From: Cupriavidus necator N-1
GTDB taxonomy: Bacteria; Pseudomonadota; Gammaproteobacteria; Burkholderiales; Burkholderiaceae
Reading direction: 5' to 3'
Assembly (NCBI RefSeq): GCF_000219215.1
Contig: NC_015723.1
Location: forward strand, 682,001-746,000
Length of the DNA: 64,000 bases
The notes beneath the pieces were generated by a model, which was not told the DNA's origin, did not search any database, and saw nothing but the letters and a program-made list of their open reading frames with translations. The position numbers and the translations under genes are program-made. This document shows, piece by piece, positions 43,479 through 52,315 of this stretch. Each line of letters opens with the position of its first letter. Within the stretch, counting starts at the first letter, position 1.

Positions 43479-45186
43479 TCAACACCAGTACGAACAACAG
43501 CAGGTCACCGTCGGCTGCGCCATCACGGCGTTTCTCGAGCAGTGCGGCGTCAAGGCCGCCTTCGGCGTGATCTCGATCCACAATATGCCGATCCTCGATG
43601 CCATGGGCGAGCGCGGCAAGATCCGCTTCGTGCCGGCGCGCGGCGAAGCGGGCGGCACCAATATGGCCGACGCCTATGCCCGCACCACCGGCGGCCTGGG
43701 CGTATGCCTGACCAGCACCGGCACCGCCGCGGGCAACGCCGCCGGCGCCATGGTCGAAGCGCTGACCGCCGGCACGCCGATGCTGCACATCACCGGCCAG
43801 ATCGAAACGCCGTACCTGGACCAGAGCCTCGCCTACATCCACGAAGCCCCGGACCAGCTCACCATGCTCAAGGCTGTGTCCAAGGCCGCCTTCCGCATCC
43901 GCAGTGCCGACACCGCCATCAGCACCATCAAGCTGGCCGTGCAGACCGCGCTGACGGCGCCGACCGGCCCGGTCAGCGTGGAGATCCCCATCGACATCCA
44001 GGCCGCGCTGATCGACATGCCGGCCGACCTGCAGCCGCTGCCGGTGCCGCAGCACGTGCCGTCGGCGCACGCGCTGGACGCGCTGGCCGAGCGCCTGGTC
44101 AAGGCCAAGCGCCCGCTGCTGTGGCTGGGCGGCGGTGCGCGCCACGCCAGCAAGCAGGTGCAGCGCCTGCTGGACCTGGGCTTCGGCGTGGTCACCAGCA
44201 CGCAGGGCCGCGGCATTGTGCCGGAAGACGATCCCCGCTCGCTGGGTGCCTTCAACCTGCACAAGCCGGTCGAAAACTTCTACCAGACCTGCGATGCGAT
44301 GCTGGTGGTGGGTTCGCGCCTGCGCGGCAATGAAACCCTGAAGTACGAACTGAAGCTGCCGCGCCCGCTGCTGCGCATCGACGCCGACCCAGCCGCCGAA
44401 GGCCGCTGCTACCTGAGCGACTACTTTGTCAGCGGCGACGCCGCGCTGGCGCTGGACGCCCTGGCGGATCGGCTCGAAAAGCGCATGCAGATCGATCCGG
44501 CCTTCGCCGCCGACCTGCGCCGCGCGCACGACACCGCCGTCAACAGCCTGGTCGACGGCCTGGGCCCGTACTCGGCGCTGGTGCAGGCGCTGCAGGGCGC
44601 GGTCGGCCGCAGCTTCAACTGGGTGCGCGACGTGACCGTGTCGAACAGCACCTGGGGCAACCGCCATCTGCGCATCTTCGATTCGCGTGCCGGCGTGCAT
44701 GCGCTGGGCGGCGGCATCGGCCAGGGCCTGGCGATGGGCATCGGCGCCGCGATCGGTGCTGCGGCGACCGCTTCGGGCAAGAAGACGTTCACGCTGGCCG
44801 GCGACGGCGGCTTCATCCTGAACCTGGGCGAACTGGCCACCGCGGTGCAGGAACGCGCCGACATGGTGATCGTGCTGATGAACGACAAGGGCTACGGCGT
44901 GATCAAGAACATCCAGGACGCGCAGTACGGCGGCCGCCGCCACTACGTGGACCTGCATACGCCGGACTACGCCACGCTGGCAAAGTCGCTGTCGCTGCGC
45001 CATGCCCGCGTGAGCAACCTGGCCGAGGTCGACGCCGCGCTGGAAGCGGCCACGGCCGAGTCCGGCCCGTTCCTGCTTGAAATCGACATGCTGTCGATCG
45101 GTTCCTTCAAGACCATCTTTGCCGGCCCCCCGGTGAACAAGGACAACGAAGAGCCGGCGCGCGAACAAACCACTGTCACCGCCTGA
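43471..45186 (+). CDS. Thiamine diphosphate-dependent enzyme (acetolactate synthase/benzoylformate decarboxylase type)
   Basis: The 571-residue three-domain ThDP protein has the cofactor-activating Glu59 (PARGEAGGTNMADAYAR) and the ThDP/Mg motif GDGGFILNLGELATAVQERADMVIVLMND. The central domain (LGGGARHASKQ) fits the ALS/POX family. It could decarboxylate a 2-oxo acid to an aldehyde, which the downstream aldehyde dehydrogenase would oxidize, or cleave or form a C-C bond. It overlaps the preceding SDR by 8 bases and lies 12 bases before the aspartate-dehydrogenase-like gene. Confidence 0.88.
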   Translation: MPNQHQYEQQQVTVGCAITAFLEQCGVKAAFGVISIHNMPILDAMGERGKIRFVPARGEAGGTNMADAYARTTGGLGVCLTSTGTAAGNAAGAMVEALTAGTPMLHITGQIETPYLDQSLAYIHEAPDQLTMLKAVSKAAFRIRSADTAISTIKLAVQTALTAPTGPVSVEIPIDIQAALIDMPADLQPLPVPQHVPSAHALDALAERLVKAKRPLLWLGGGARHASKQVQRLLDLGFGVVTSTQGRGIVPEDDPRSLGAFNLHKPVENFYQTCDAMLVVGSRLRGNETLKYELKLPRPLLRIDADPAAEGRCYLSDYFVSGDAALALDALADRLEKRMQIDPAFAADLRRAHDTAVNSLVDGLGPYSALVQALQGAVGRSFNWVRDVTVSNSTWGNRHLRIFDSRAGVHALGGGIGQGLAMGIGAAIGAAATASGKKTFTLAGDGGFILNLGELATAVQERADMVIVLMNDKGYGVIKNIQDAQYGGRRHYVDLHTPDYATLAKSLSLRHARVSNLAEVDAALEAATAESGPFLLEIDMLSIGSFKTIFAGPPVNKDNEEPAREQTTVTA

Positions 45187-45198
45187 GGGAGACCGGAG

Positions 45199-45999
45199 AT
45201 GCTGCATGTGTCCATGGTTGGCTGCGGCGCGATCGGCCGCGGCGTGATGGAATTGCTCAAGAGCGATCCTGACGTGGTGTTCGACGTGGTGATCGTGCCG
45301 GAGCACACGATGGACGAGGCACGCGACGCGGTCTGCGCGCTGGCGCCGGGCGCCCGCGTGGCGACGCACCTGGACGACCAGCGTCCCGACCTGCTGGTCG
45401 AGTGTGCCGGCCACCATGCGCTGGAAGAGCACATCGTGCCGGCGCTGGAGCGCGGCATCCCGTGCATGGTGGTGTCGGTGGGCGCGCTGTCCGAGCCCGG
45501 CATGGCCGAGCGGCTGGAAGCGGCGGCGCGCCGCGGCGGCACGCAGGTGCAGCTGTTGTCGGGTGCGATCGGCGCGATCGATGCGCTGGCCGCGGCGCGT
45601 GTCGGCGGGCTGGATGAAGTGATCTACACCGGCCGCAAGCCGGCTCGCGCCTGGGCCGGCACGCCGGCCGAGCAGCTCTTCGACCTGAATGCGCTGACCG
45701 AGGCGACCGTGATCTTCGAAGGCACGGCACGCGACGCGGCGCGCCTGTATCCCAAGAACGCCAACGTGGCCGCCACTGTGTCGCTGGCAGGCCTGGGGCT
45801 GGACCGCACGTCGGTGAAGCTGCTGGCCGACCCGCATGCGGTGGAGAACGTGCATCACGTGGAGGCGCGAGGCGCTTTCGGCGGCTTCGAGCTGACCATG
45901 CGCGGCAAGCCGCTCGCGGCCAACCCCAAGACTTCCGCGCTGACGGTGTTCAGCGTGGTGCGCGCACTGGGCAACCGCGCGCACGCGGTATCGATCTAG
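45199..45999 (+). CDS. L-aspartate dehydrogenase-like protein
   Basis: The 266-residue protein has an N-terminal Rossmann motif GCGAIGRG (residues 8-15) and the aspartate dehydrogenase domain (LLSGAIGAIDALAAARVGGLDEVIYTGRKP; PKNANVAATVSLAGLGLD). Characterized homologues interconvert L-aspartate and oxaloacetate plus ammonia using NAD(P). Here it sits inside a ring-oxidation operon rather than with NAD synthesis genes (nadA/nadC), so it may handle an amino- or imino-acid intermediate or release ammonia from the ring substrate. The ribosome site GGGAGACCGGAG is very strong. Confidence 0.86.
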   Translation: MLHVSMVGCGAIGRGVMELLKSDPDVVFDVVIVPEHTMDEARDAVCALAPGARVATHLDDQRPDLLVECAGHHALEEHIVPALERGIPCMVVSVGALSEPGMAERLEAAARRGGTQVQLLSGAIGAIDALAAARVGGLDEVIYTGRKPARAWAGTPAEQLFDLNALTEATVIFEGTARDAARLYPKNANVAATVSLAGLGLDRTSVKLLADPHAVENVHHVEARGAFGGFELTMRGKPLAANPKTSALTVFSVVRALGNRAHAVSI

Positions 46000-46039
46000 T
46001 CCCGGCAGCCACGCCCTACAGACTTAGCAGGCAACGACA

Positions 46040-47518
46040 ATGAAGACGCAAGAAGTACTCCCCATCTGCATCGCGGGCGAATGGCGCCTGGGGACCGGCG
46101 ACCGCTATGGCACGCGCTACCCGGCTACCGGCGAAGTGGTGGCCGAACTCAACGCCGCCAACCTGTCGGACGTGGAAGAAGCGGTGCAGGGCGCCCACCA
46201 GGCCTTCCTCACCAGCGGCTGGGCCCAGCGCAAGCCGCATGAGCGCGCCGCGGTCCTGTACCGCGTGGCCGAACTGATCCGCGCCCAGGGCGAGCAACTG
46301 GCCCAGCGCCAGCGCCTGGACAACGGCAAGCCGATCAGCGAGACGCGCGCCCTGGTGGCCAGTGCCGCCGGCACCTTCCAGTTCTTTGCCGCCGCCTGCG
46401 AGACGCTGGAAGAAACCATCACGCCGCAGCGCGGCGACTGCCTGACCATGAGCGTGTACGAGCCCATGGGCGTGGTCGCGGCGATCACGCCGTGGAACTC
46501 GCCGATCGCCAGCGAGGCGCAGAAGATGGCGCCGGCGCTGGCCGCGGGCAACGCCGTGGTGGTCAAGCCCGCTGAAGTCACCCCGCTGATGGCGCTGGAA
46601 CTGGCGCGCATCTGCGAAGAGGCCGGCGTGCCCAAGGGCCTGGTCAGCGTGCTGCCGGGCAAGGGCTCGGTGATCGGCGACGCCATCACCAAGCATCCGC
46701 TGGTGCGGCGCGTGTCGTTCACCGGCGGCACCACCACCGGCAAGCACATCGCCCATATCGCCGCCGACAAGATGATGCCGGTGTCGCTGGAACTGGGCGG
46801 CAAGTCGCCGACCATGGTGTTCGACGATGCCGACCTGGACCATGCGGTCAACGGCGTGCTGTACGGAATCTTCAGCTCGTCGGGCGAGTCGTGCATCGCC
46901 GGCTCGCGCCTGTTCGTGGCACGCTCGCAGTACGAAGCCTTTATCGACCGCCTGGCCGCGGGCGCCGCGCACCTGCGCGTGGGCGACCCCGCCGATGAGC
47001 GCACCCAGATGGGCCCGCTGATCACCGACCGCCATCGCGACAGCATCGAGTCGTACGTCGCCGCCGGCGTGGAAGAGGGCGGCCAGCTGCGCACCGGCGG
47101 CCTGCGCCCCGACGTGGCCGGCCTGCCCAACGGCTATTTCTACACGCCGACCATCATCGAAGGGCTGGATAACAACGCCCGTATCTGCCAGGAAGAGATC
47201 TTCGGGCCGGTGCTGGTGGCGATCCCGTTCGACGACGAGGACGACCTGATCGCGCAGGCCAACGACAGCGTCTATGCGCTCGCCGCCGGCATCTGGACGC
47301 GTGACTACAAACGCGCCTGGCGCGTGGCACGGGCCGTGCAGGCGGGCAACGTGTGGATCAACACCTACAAGCAGTTCTCGATCGCGACGCCGTTCGGCGG
47401 CTGGCGCGACAGTGGCCTGGGCCGCGAGAAGGGACGGCTTGGCATCCTGCAGTACATGGAGCAGAAGAGCGTGTACTGGGGCCTGAACGAACAACCGCTG
47501 CCGTGGGCCAACCACTGA
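46040..47518 (+). CDS. NAD(P)-dependent aldehyde dehydrogenase
   Basis: The 492-residue protein has all ALDH landmarks: the ITPWNSP segment with N153, FTGG, the general base E251 (LELGGKSP) and the nucleophile C285 (SSGESCIAGSR). It is similar in type to 2-hydroxymuconic semialdehyde and betaine aldehyde dehydrogenases. It probably oxidizes the aldehyde produced by the ThDP enzyme or by ring cleavage. It lies 40 bases after the aspartate-dehydrogenase-like gene. Confidence 0.92.
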   Translation: MKTQEVLPICIAGEWRLGTGDRYGTRYPATGEVVAELNAANLSDVEEAVQGAHQAFLTSGWAQRKPHERAAVLYRVAELIRAQGEQLAQRQRLDNGKPISETRALVASAAGTFQFFAAACETLEETITPQRGDCLTMSVYEPMGVVAAITPWNSPIASEAQKMAPALAAGNAVVVKPAEVTPLMALELARICEEAGVPKGLVSVLPGKGSVIGDAITKHPLVRRVSFTGGTTTGKHIAHIAADKMMPVSLELGGKSPTMVFDDADLDHAVNGVLYGIFSSSGESCIAGSRLFVARSQYEAFIDRLAAGAAHLRVGDPADERTQMGPLITDRHRDSIESYVAAGVEEGGQLRTGGLRPDVAGLPNGYFYTPTIIEGLDNNARICQEEIFGPVLVAIPFDDEDDLIAQANDSVYALAAGIWTRDYKRAWRVARAVQAGNVWINTYKQFSIATPFGGWRDSGLGREKGRLGILQYMEQKSVYWGLNEQPLPWANH

Positions 47519-47541
47519 ACCCGGCAGGCTGGAGAGAAGCA

Positions 47542-48516
47542 ATGATCAAGGTATTGGGGATCGACGAGATCGTCTACGGCGCGGATGACTTTGACGCCTG
47601 CCGTGGCTTTTTCACCGACTGGGGCCTGGCCATCAAGCGCGACGACGCGCAGGGCCTGGATTTCGAAACGCTCAACGGCTGCCGCGTGCTGGTGCGCCGC
47701 ATCGACGACGCCACGCTGCCGCCCGCGATCGAAGCCGGCCCGACGCTGCGCGAAGTGGTGTGGGGCGTGGACTCGCAGGCCTCGCTGGACCAGCTCGCCA
47801 AGACGATTGCCGACGCACCGGGCTTCGTGAAGCAAGGCGAGGGCGATACGATGCGCATCGGCTGCACCGACCCGAACGGCCTGGCCGTGCGTTTCCAGGC
47901 CACGCGCAAGCATGACGTGCAGGTCGAATGCGCACTGATGAACACGTGGAACGACAAGCCGCGCCTGAACCAGCGCAGCCCGATCTACGACCACGCCACC
48001 CCGATCGAAGTGGGCCACGTGGTGTTCTTCGTCAAGGACGTCAAGGCCACGGAGCGCTTCTATGTCGAGAAGTTCGGCTTCGTGCCGTCGGACCGCTATC
48101 CGGACCGCGGCGCCTTCCTGCGCTGCACGCCCGAAGGCGGCCACCACGACCTGTTCCTGCTGCAGCTGCCGGAACCCAAAAGCGGCCTGAACCACGTCGC
48201 CTTCACCGTGCGCGACATCCATGAAGTCTTCGGCGGCGGCATGCATGTCTCGCGCAAGGGGTGGGACACGCAGCTCGGCCCGGGCCGGCACCCGATCTCG
48301 TCGGCCTACTTCTGGTACTTCAGGAACCCGGCCGGCGGCCTGATCGAGTACTACGCCGACGAAGACCAGCTGGACGAACACTGGGAGCCGCGCGCTTTCG
48401 AGCCGGGGCCGACCATGTTCGCCGAATGGGCGATCGAAGGCGGCATCGACGGCAACACCCGCCGCCAGAAGAACGCGGGCGGACCGGCAGGCAAGTTCCT
48501 GACCGAGAAGCGGTAA
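47542..48516 (+). CDS. Vicinal oxygen chelate (extradiol-type) dioxygenase
   Basis: The 324-residue protein has two VOC modules. The second keeps the type I extradiol iron ligands H159 (IEVGHVVFF), H218 (LNHVAF) and E269 (GGLIEYYAD), plus a conserved HPISSAYFWYFRNPAGG segment. The first module lacks the ligands, as in catechol 2,3-dioxygenases. It is the likely ring-cleavage enzyme of the operon, acting on a catechol or a hydroxylated hetero-ring. The start follows GGAGAGAAGCA. Confidence 0.87.
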   Translation: MIKVLGIDEIVYGADDFDACRGFFTDWGLAIKRDDAQGLDFETLNGCRVLVRRIDDATLPPAIEAGPTLREVVWGVDSQASLDQLAKTIADAPGFVKQGEGDTMRIGCTDPNGLAVRFQATRKHDVQVECALMNTWNDKPRLNQRSPIYDHATPIEVGHVVFFVKDVKATERFYVEKFGFVPSDRYPDRGAFLRCTPEGGHHDLFLLQLPEPKSGLNHVAFTVRDIHEVFGGGMHVSRKGWDTQLGPGRHPISSAYFWYFRNPAGGLIEYYADEDQLDEHWEPRAFEPGPTMFAEWAIEGGIDGNTRRQKNAGGPAGKFLTEKR

Positions 48517-48542
48517 GTCAGCAGCAATCGAAGGAAGCAGCA

Positions 48543-49499
48543 ATGAGTGCCCACCAGTCCCTGACCCTGCGCGTCCACGCCATGCGCTATGAAGCGCGCG
48601 GCGTGGTCAGCATCGAACTGCAAGATCCCGAAGGGAAGACCCTGCCCGAGTACAGCCCGGGCGCCCATATCGACCTGCACCTGGGCAACGGCCTGGTGCG
48701 CAGCTACTCGCTGTGCGGCGCGCCCGAAGCGCGCCAGCGCTATACCGTGGGCGTGCTGCTGGACCGCGGCAGCCGCGGCGGTTCGCGCTACGTGCATGAG
48801 CAGCTGCGCGTTGGCACCACGCTGACCGTGGGGGCGCCGCGCAACAACTTCGCCCTGGACGAAAGCGCCGCGCACACCGTGCTGGTCGCCGGCGGCATCG
48901 GCGTGACGCCGATCGTCTGCATGGCGCGCCGGCTGGCCGAACTGGGCAAGTCGTTCACGCTGATCTACTGCGCCCGTTCGCGTGCCGAGGCCGCATTCGT
49001 CGAACAGCTGTCGGCCCATGGCGATGCAGTGCGCTTTCACTTCGACGACGAGGCCGGCGTGCCGCCGGACTTGAACGCGATGCTGGCCGGCCAGGACCCG
49101 CAGACGCACTTCTACTGCTGCGGCCCCGGCCCGATGCTGAAGGCGTTCGAGGCTGCCTGCGAAGCGCATAGCTACCCGAACGTGCACATCGAGCGCTTTG
49201 CCGCCGATCCCTCGACCGAGGCGGTGCAGGAAGGCGAGTACACCGTGTCGCTGTCGCGCACCGGCACCACCGTCAAGGTGCCGTCCGGCAAGTCGCTGCT
49301 GGACGCGCTGCTCGATGCCGGCGTACAGATGGACTACAGCTGCCGCGAAGGCGTGTGCGGCTCGTGCGAGACCGCGGTGCTGGAAGGCTGCCCCGACCAT
49401 CGCGACAGCGTGCTCAGCAGCAGCGAGCGCGCCAGCAACAAGACCATGATGGTGTGCGTGTCGGGGTGCAAGGGCAGCAAGCTGGTGCTCGACCTGTAA
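48543..49499 (+). CDS. VanB-type oxygenase reductase (FMN/NADH/2Fe-2S)
   Basis: The 318-residue electron-transfer protein has the flavin motif RSYSLCG (~53-59), the NAD motif VLVAGGIGVTPI (~114-124) and a C-terminal plant-type ferredoxin with C267, C272, C275 and C305. It is the expected partner of the single-component Rieske oxygenase at 39378-40439. It has the phthalate dioxygenase reductase domain order. The start follows GAAGGAAGCAGCA. Confidence 0.93.
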   Translation: MSAHQSLTLRVHAMRYEARGVVSIELQDPEGKTLPEYSPGAHIDLHLGNGLVRSYSLCGAPEARQRYTVGVLLDRGSRGGSRYVHEQLRVGTTLTVGAPRNNFALDESAAHTVLVAGGIGVTPIVCMARRLAELGKSFTLIYCARSRAEAAFVEQLSAHGDAVRFHFDDEAGVPPDLNAMLAGQDPQTHFYCCGPGPMLKAFEAACEAHSYPNVHIERFAADPSTEAVQEGEYTVSLSRTGTTVKVPSGKSLLDALLDAGVQMDYSCREGVCGSCETAVLEGCPDHRDSVLSSSERASNKTMMVCVSGCKGSKLVLDL

Positions 49500-49533
49500 T
49501 CCTGCCGCACAGCCTTTGGACACCGATGGTGTT

Positions 49534-49645
49534 CCCCTCTCCCCTCATGGGGAGAGGGCAGGGTGAGGGGTGGTTTGGCAAGGCACCACGCCACCAGAAC
49601 CGCCGCCCCTCACCCCTGGCCCCTCTCCCGCATGCGGGAGAGGGG
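49534..49645. repeat. REP-like compound palindrome
   Basis: Two strong palindromes bracket the element: CCCTCTCCCC-TCAT-GGGGAGAGGG (49535-49558) and a 26-base perfect palindrome at 49620-49645 centred on GCATGC. Inside, AGGGTGAGGGG and CCCCTCACCC are inverted copies of each other. This is the layout of a BIME/REP-type extragenic repeat. It lies between the reductase and permease genes and may reduce downstream expression or stabilize the upstream mRNA. Confidence 0.75.
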
Positions 49646-49696
49646 AGCAAACCTCCCGCATGCCGGGCCGCCCCAAGAATCAAACCGAGACATCCC

Positions 49697-51157
49697 GTGC
49701 TGACCCAGAGACAAGACGCAGCGTCCCCCGGCGCACCGGTGGCCGCCACCGCAGGTATCGTGACCACGGCTGACAGCGCCGGCCAGAGCGCAGCGGCGGC
49801 CCGCAGCGGCCCGCTCACGCGCGGCAATATCGTTGCCCGCATCGAGCGCATGCCGGGAAACGCCATGCATATCCGCGCCCGGTTGCTGATCGGCCTGGCC
49901 ACCTTCTTCGATGGCTTCGACGTGATCGCCATCGCCGCCACGCTGCCGCTGCTGATCGCGCAGTGGTCGCTCACGCCGGGCCAGATCGGCTTTCTGATCG
50001 CGGCGCCGTCGGTCGGCCAGTTGGTCGGGGCGCTGCTGTTCCCGGGGCTGGCCGAGCGCTTCGGCCGGCTGCGCTCGATCGGCTGGAGCGCGGGCATCAT
50101 CGGGCTGATGAGCCTGGCCTGCGGCTTTGCCCCGTCGTTCGAGATCTTCGCGCTGCTGCGCATCGTGCAGGGCCTGGGCCTGGGCGGCGAACTGCCGGTG
50201 GCGGCCACCTATATCAACGAGGTCACGCGCGCCCATGGGCGCGGGCGCTTCGTGCTGCTGTACGAGGTGGTGTTCCCGATCGGGCTGATGGTGTCCAACG
50301 GCATCGGCGCCTGGCTGGTGCCGCACTACGGCTGGGAGCTGATGTATTTCATCGGCGGCGTGCCGCTGGTGCTGTTCTTCATCCTGCGCCGCGTGATCCC
50401 GGAATCGCCGCGCTGGCTGGCCGAGAAGGGCCGGCTGGACGAGGCCGATGCCGCGCTGTGGGCCTTCGAGGCGCGCGCCAGGACGCCGCTGCCGCCGCTG
50501 GGCGACACCAGCGCCTACGAACGCATGGCACAGCACCCGCGCCGCCGCGTGCGCGACCTGGTCAGCAAGCCCTATATCGGCCGCACGCTGGCGGTGTGGA
50601 TGCTGTGGGCAACCTGCGGCTTTATCCAGTACGGGCTGTCGACGTGGCTGCCCACGGTCTACAAGACCGTCTACCACGCGCCGCTGCAGCTGGCGCTGAA
50701 CCTCGCCGCCGGCGCCTCGGTGCTGGGCGTGGTCGGTTCGCTGGTGTGCGCGATGATTGTGGACAAGGTCGGGCGCAAGCCGGTGATCAATGTGTCGTTC
50801 CTGCTGTGCGCGCTGTCGCTGGTGCTGGCGGGGGTGTTCCACGCGTCGAACGTGTATGTGGTCGCGACCCTGTGCGCGCTGGCGATGGGGTTCCTGGCCA
50901 GCGGCTTCATCACCGCCTATGTCTATACGCCGGAACTGTATCCGACCAGCGTGCGGGCGATGGGGTGTGGGCTGGGTGGGGCGTGGCTCAAGCTGGCGGC
51001 GATCTTCGCGCCGGGGCTGATTGCCAGCACCATCGGCAGTGGTGATCTCAGCATTGCCTTCTTCGCGCTGTCCGTGGTGCCCGCGCTGGCGGCTGTCACG
51101 GTACATTTCCTTGGGATTGAGACCAAGGGCCGCGTGCTGGAGGAGCTGGAGGTCTGA
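49697..51157 (+). CDS. MFS aromatic-acid:H+ symporter (AAHS family)
   Basis: The 486-residue permease has twelve predicted membrane spans after a ~55-residue cytoplasmic leader. The diagnostic DGFDVIAIAATLPLL lies in span 1, and R-F-G-R-L-R and ESPRWLAEKGR/ETKGR-type motifs recur, as in PcaK/BenK-like carriers. The start is probably the GTG after GAGACATCCC; reading further upstream would run through the REP element. It is the last gene of the catabolic operon and would import the aromatic substrate. Confidence 0.87.
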   Translation: MLTQRQDAASPGAPVAATAGIVTTADSAGQSAAAARSGPLTRGNIVARIERMPGNAMHIRARLLIGLATFFDGFDVIAIAATLPLLIAQWSLTPGQIGFLIAAPSVGQLVGALLFPGLAERFGRLRSIGWSAGIIGLMSLACGFAPSFEIFALLRIVQGLGLGGELPVAATYINEVTRAHGRGRFVLLYEVVFPIGLMVSNGIGAWLVPHYGWELMYFIGGVPLVLFFILRRVIPESPRWLAEKGRLDEADAALWAFEARARTPLPPLGDTSAYERMAQHPRRRVRDLVSKPYIGRTLAVWMLWATCGFIQYGLSTWLPTVYKTVYHAPLQLALNLAAGASVLGVVGSLVCAMIVDKVGRKPVINVSFLLCALSLVLAGVFHASNVYVVATLCALAMGFLASGFITAYVYTPELYPTSVRAMGCGLGGAWLKLAAIFAPGLIASTIGSGDLSIAFFALSVVPALAAVTVHFLGIETKGRVLEELEV

Positions 51158-51185
51158 ACGGGCGTTGCTCGTCCCGTTCCCTTGG

Positions 51186-51220
51186 GGGCTGCACCGTGAT
51201 CCGGTGCAGCCCTTTTTCTT
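51186..51220 (+). terminator. Intrinsic terminator of the catabolic operon
   Basis: GGGCTGCACC, loop GTGATCC, GGTGCAGCCC form a perfect 10-base stem directly followed by TTTTTCTT. It lies ~30 bases after the MFS stop and faces the convergent Bug pseudogene. Confidence 0.92.
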
Positions 51221-51232
51221 TGCGCCGGAAGC

Positions 51233-52190
51233 TCAGCTCATCCGCGCCCCGGTAACCGCCACCACCTTCGCCCAACGCGCGATTTCCCCCTGCAGGAACT
51301 GCGTGAACTGCGCGGCATCATTGCCCACCGGCATCAGCCCTTCGCCGGCCAGGCGCTTGCGCATTGCCGGCGACGCGACCGCGGCGCGCACGGCTTTCTC
51401 CAGCTGTGCAACCACGTCCGCCGACATGCCGGCCGGCCCGAGCAGGCCGTACCACGAGCTGTAGTCGAAATTGGGCACCACGTCGGCGATCGGCGCGATC
51501 TGCGGGAACGCGGGCAGGCGCTTCAGGCTGCTGACGCCCAGCCCCTTGACCTTGCCGGCCCGCAACAGCGGCTGCACCGTGGCGACGTTGCCCAGCAGCA
51601 AGTCGGCCTGGCCGGCGACCACGTCGGCGATCGCGGGGGACGCGCCTTTGTAAGGCACGCTGACCAGGTCAATGCGCGCCTCTTGCTTGAACATCTCGCC
51701 GGCCAGGTGGTTGGCGCTGCCGAGGCCGGCCACGGCGATGCTGAGCTTGCCGGGCCTGGACTTGGCCAGCGCGATCAGCTCGCGCACGTTGTTCGCGCCC
51801 AGGTCGGGGCGTGACACCAGCAGCAGCGGCGAGGTGGCGATCAGCGAAATCGGCGTGAAGTCCTTGATCGGGTCGAACGGCTTCTTGTCGAACAGCGCGG
51901 GATTGATGGCGTGGCTGGTGTAGCTGAGCAGCAGCGTGCCGCCGTCCGGATCGGCCTTGGCCACCGCGCGCGCTCGCCGCGATGTTGCCGGCTGCGCCGC
52001 CGCGGTTCTCGACGATATAGGGGTGCTTCAGGCGTTGCTCCAGTTCAGCGGCCAGCGCGCGCGCCACCAGGTCAGTGCCGCCGCCGGGCGTGGCGCCGAC
52101 CAGCAACTTGGTCACGGCCGGGGCGGCCTGCAGGGTGCCGGGCAGCATTGTGCTGGCCGCCAGCAGCGCCAGGAATTCGCGTCGTTGCAT
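51233..52190 (-). pseudogene. Bug-family receptor gene broken by a frameshift
   Basis: The start (MQRREFLALLAASTMLPGTLQAAPA, with an RR signal and a GGAGACAACCC ribosome site) runs in frame as far as IVENRGGAAGNIAAS. The rest of a normal Bug protein (VAKADPDGGTLLLSYTSHAINP ... KVVAVTGARMS) continues in another frame. The switch lies in a GCGCGCG tract at about 51963-51975. The span is 958 bases; removing one base gives 318 codons plus stop, the normal size. It may be a true pseudogene, a phase-variable tract or a sequencing error. Confidence 0.85.
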
Positions 52191-52315
52191 GGGTTGTCTC
52201 CGTTTCTCTCTTTATGTACCTGGACGATGGGGGCATCGTTGCGGGGGCTTCTGGCCTGCCTCTGGTGGGCGGAATGCCTTACAGCATGTGCGGGGCAACG
52301 TGGCGGCGCGTGCCG

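Noticed and set aside
49355..49696. A longer MFS start upstream of the GTG
   Set aside because: The extension would read through the end of the reductase gene and the REP-like palindromes, giving a low-complexity peptide unlike MFS N-termini.
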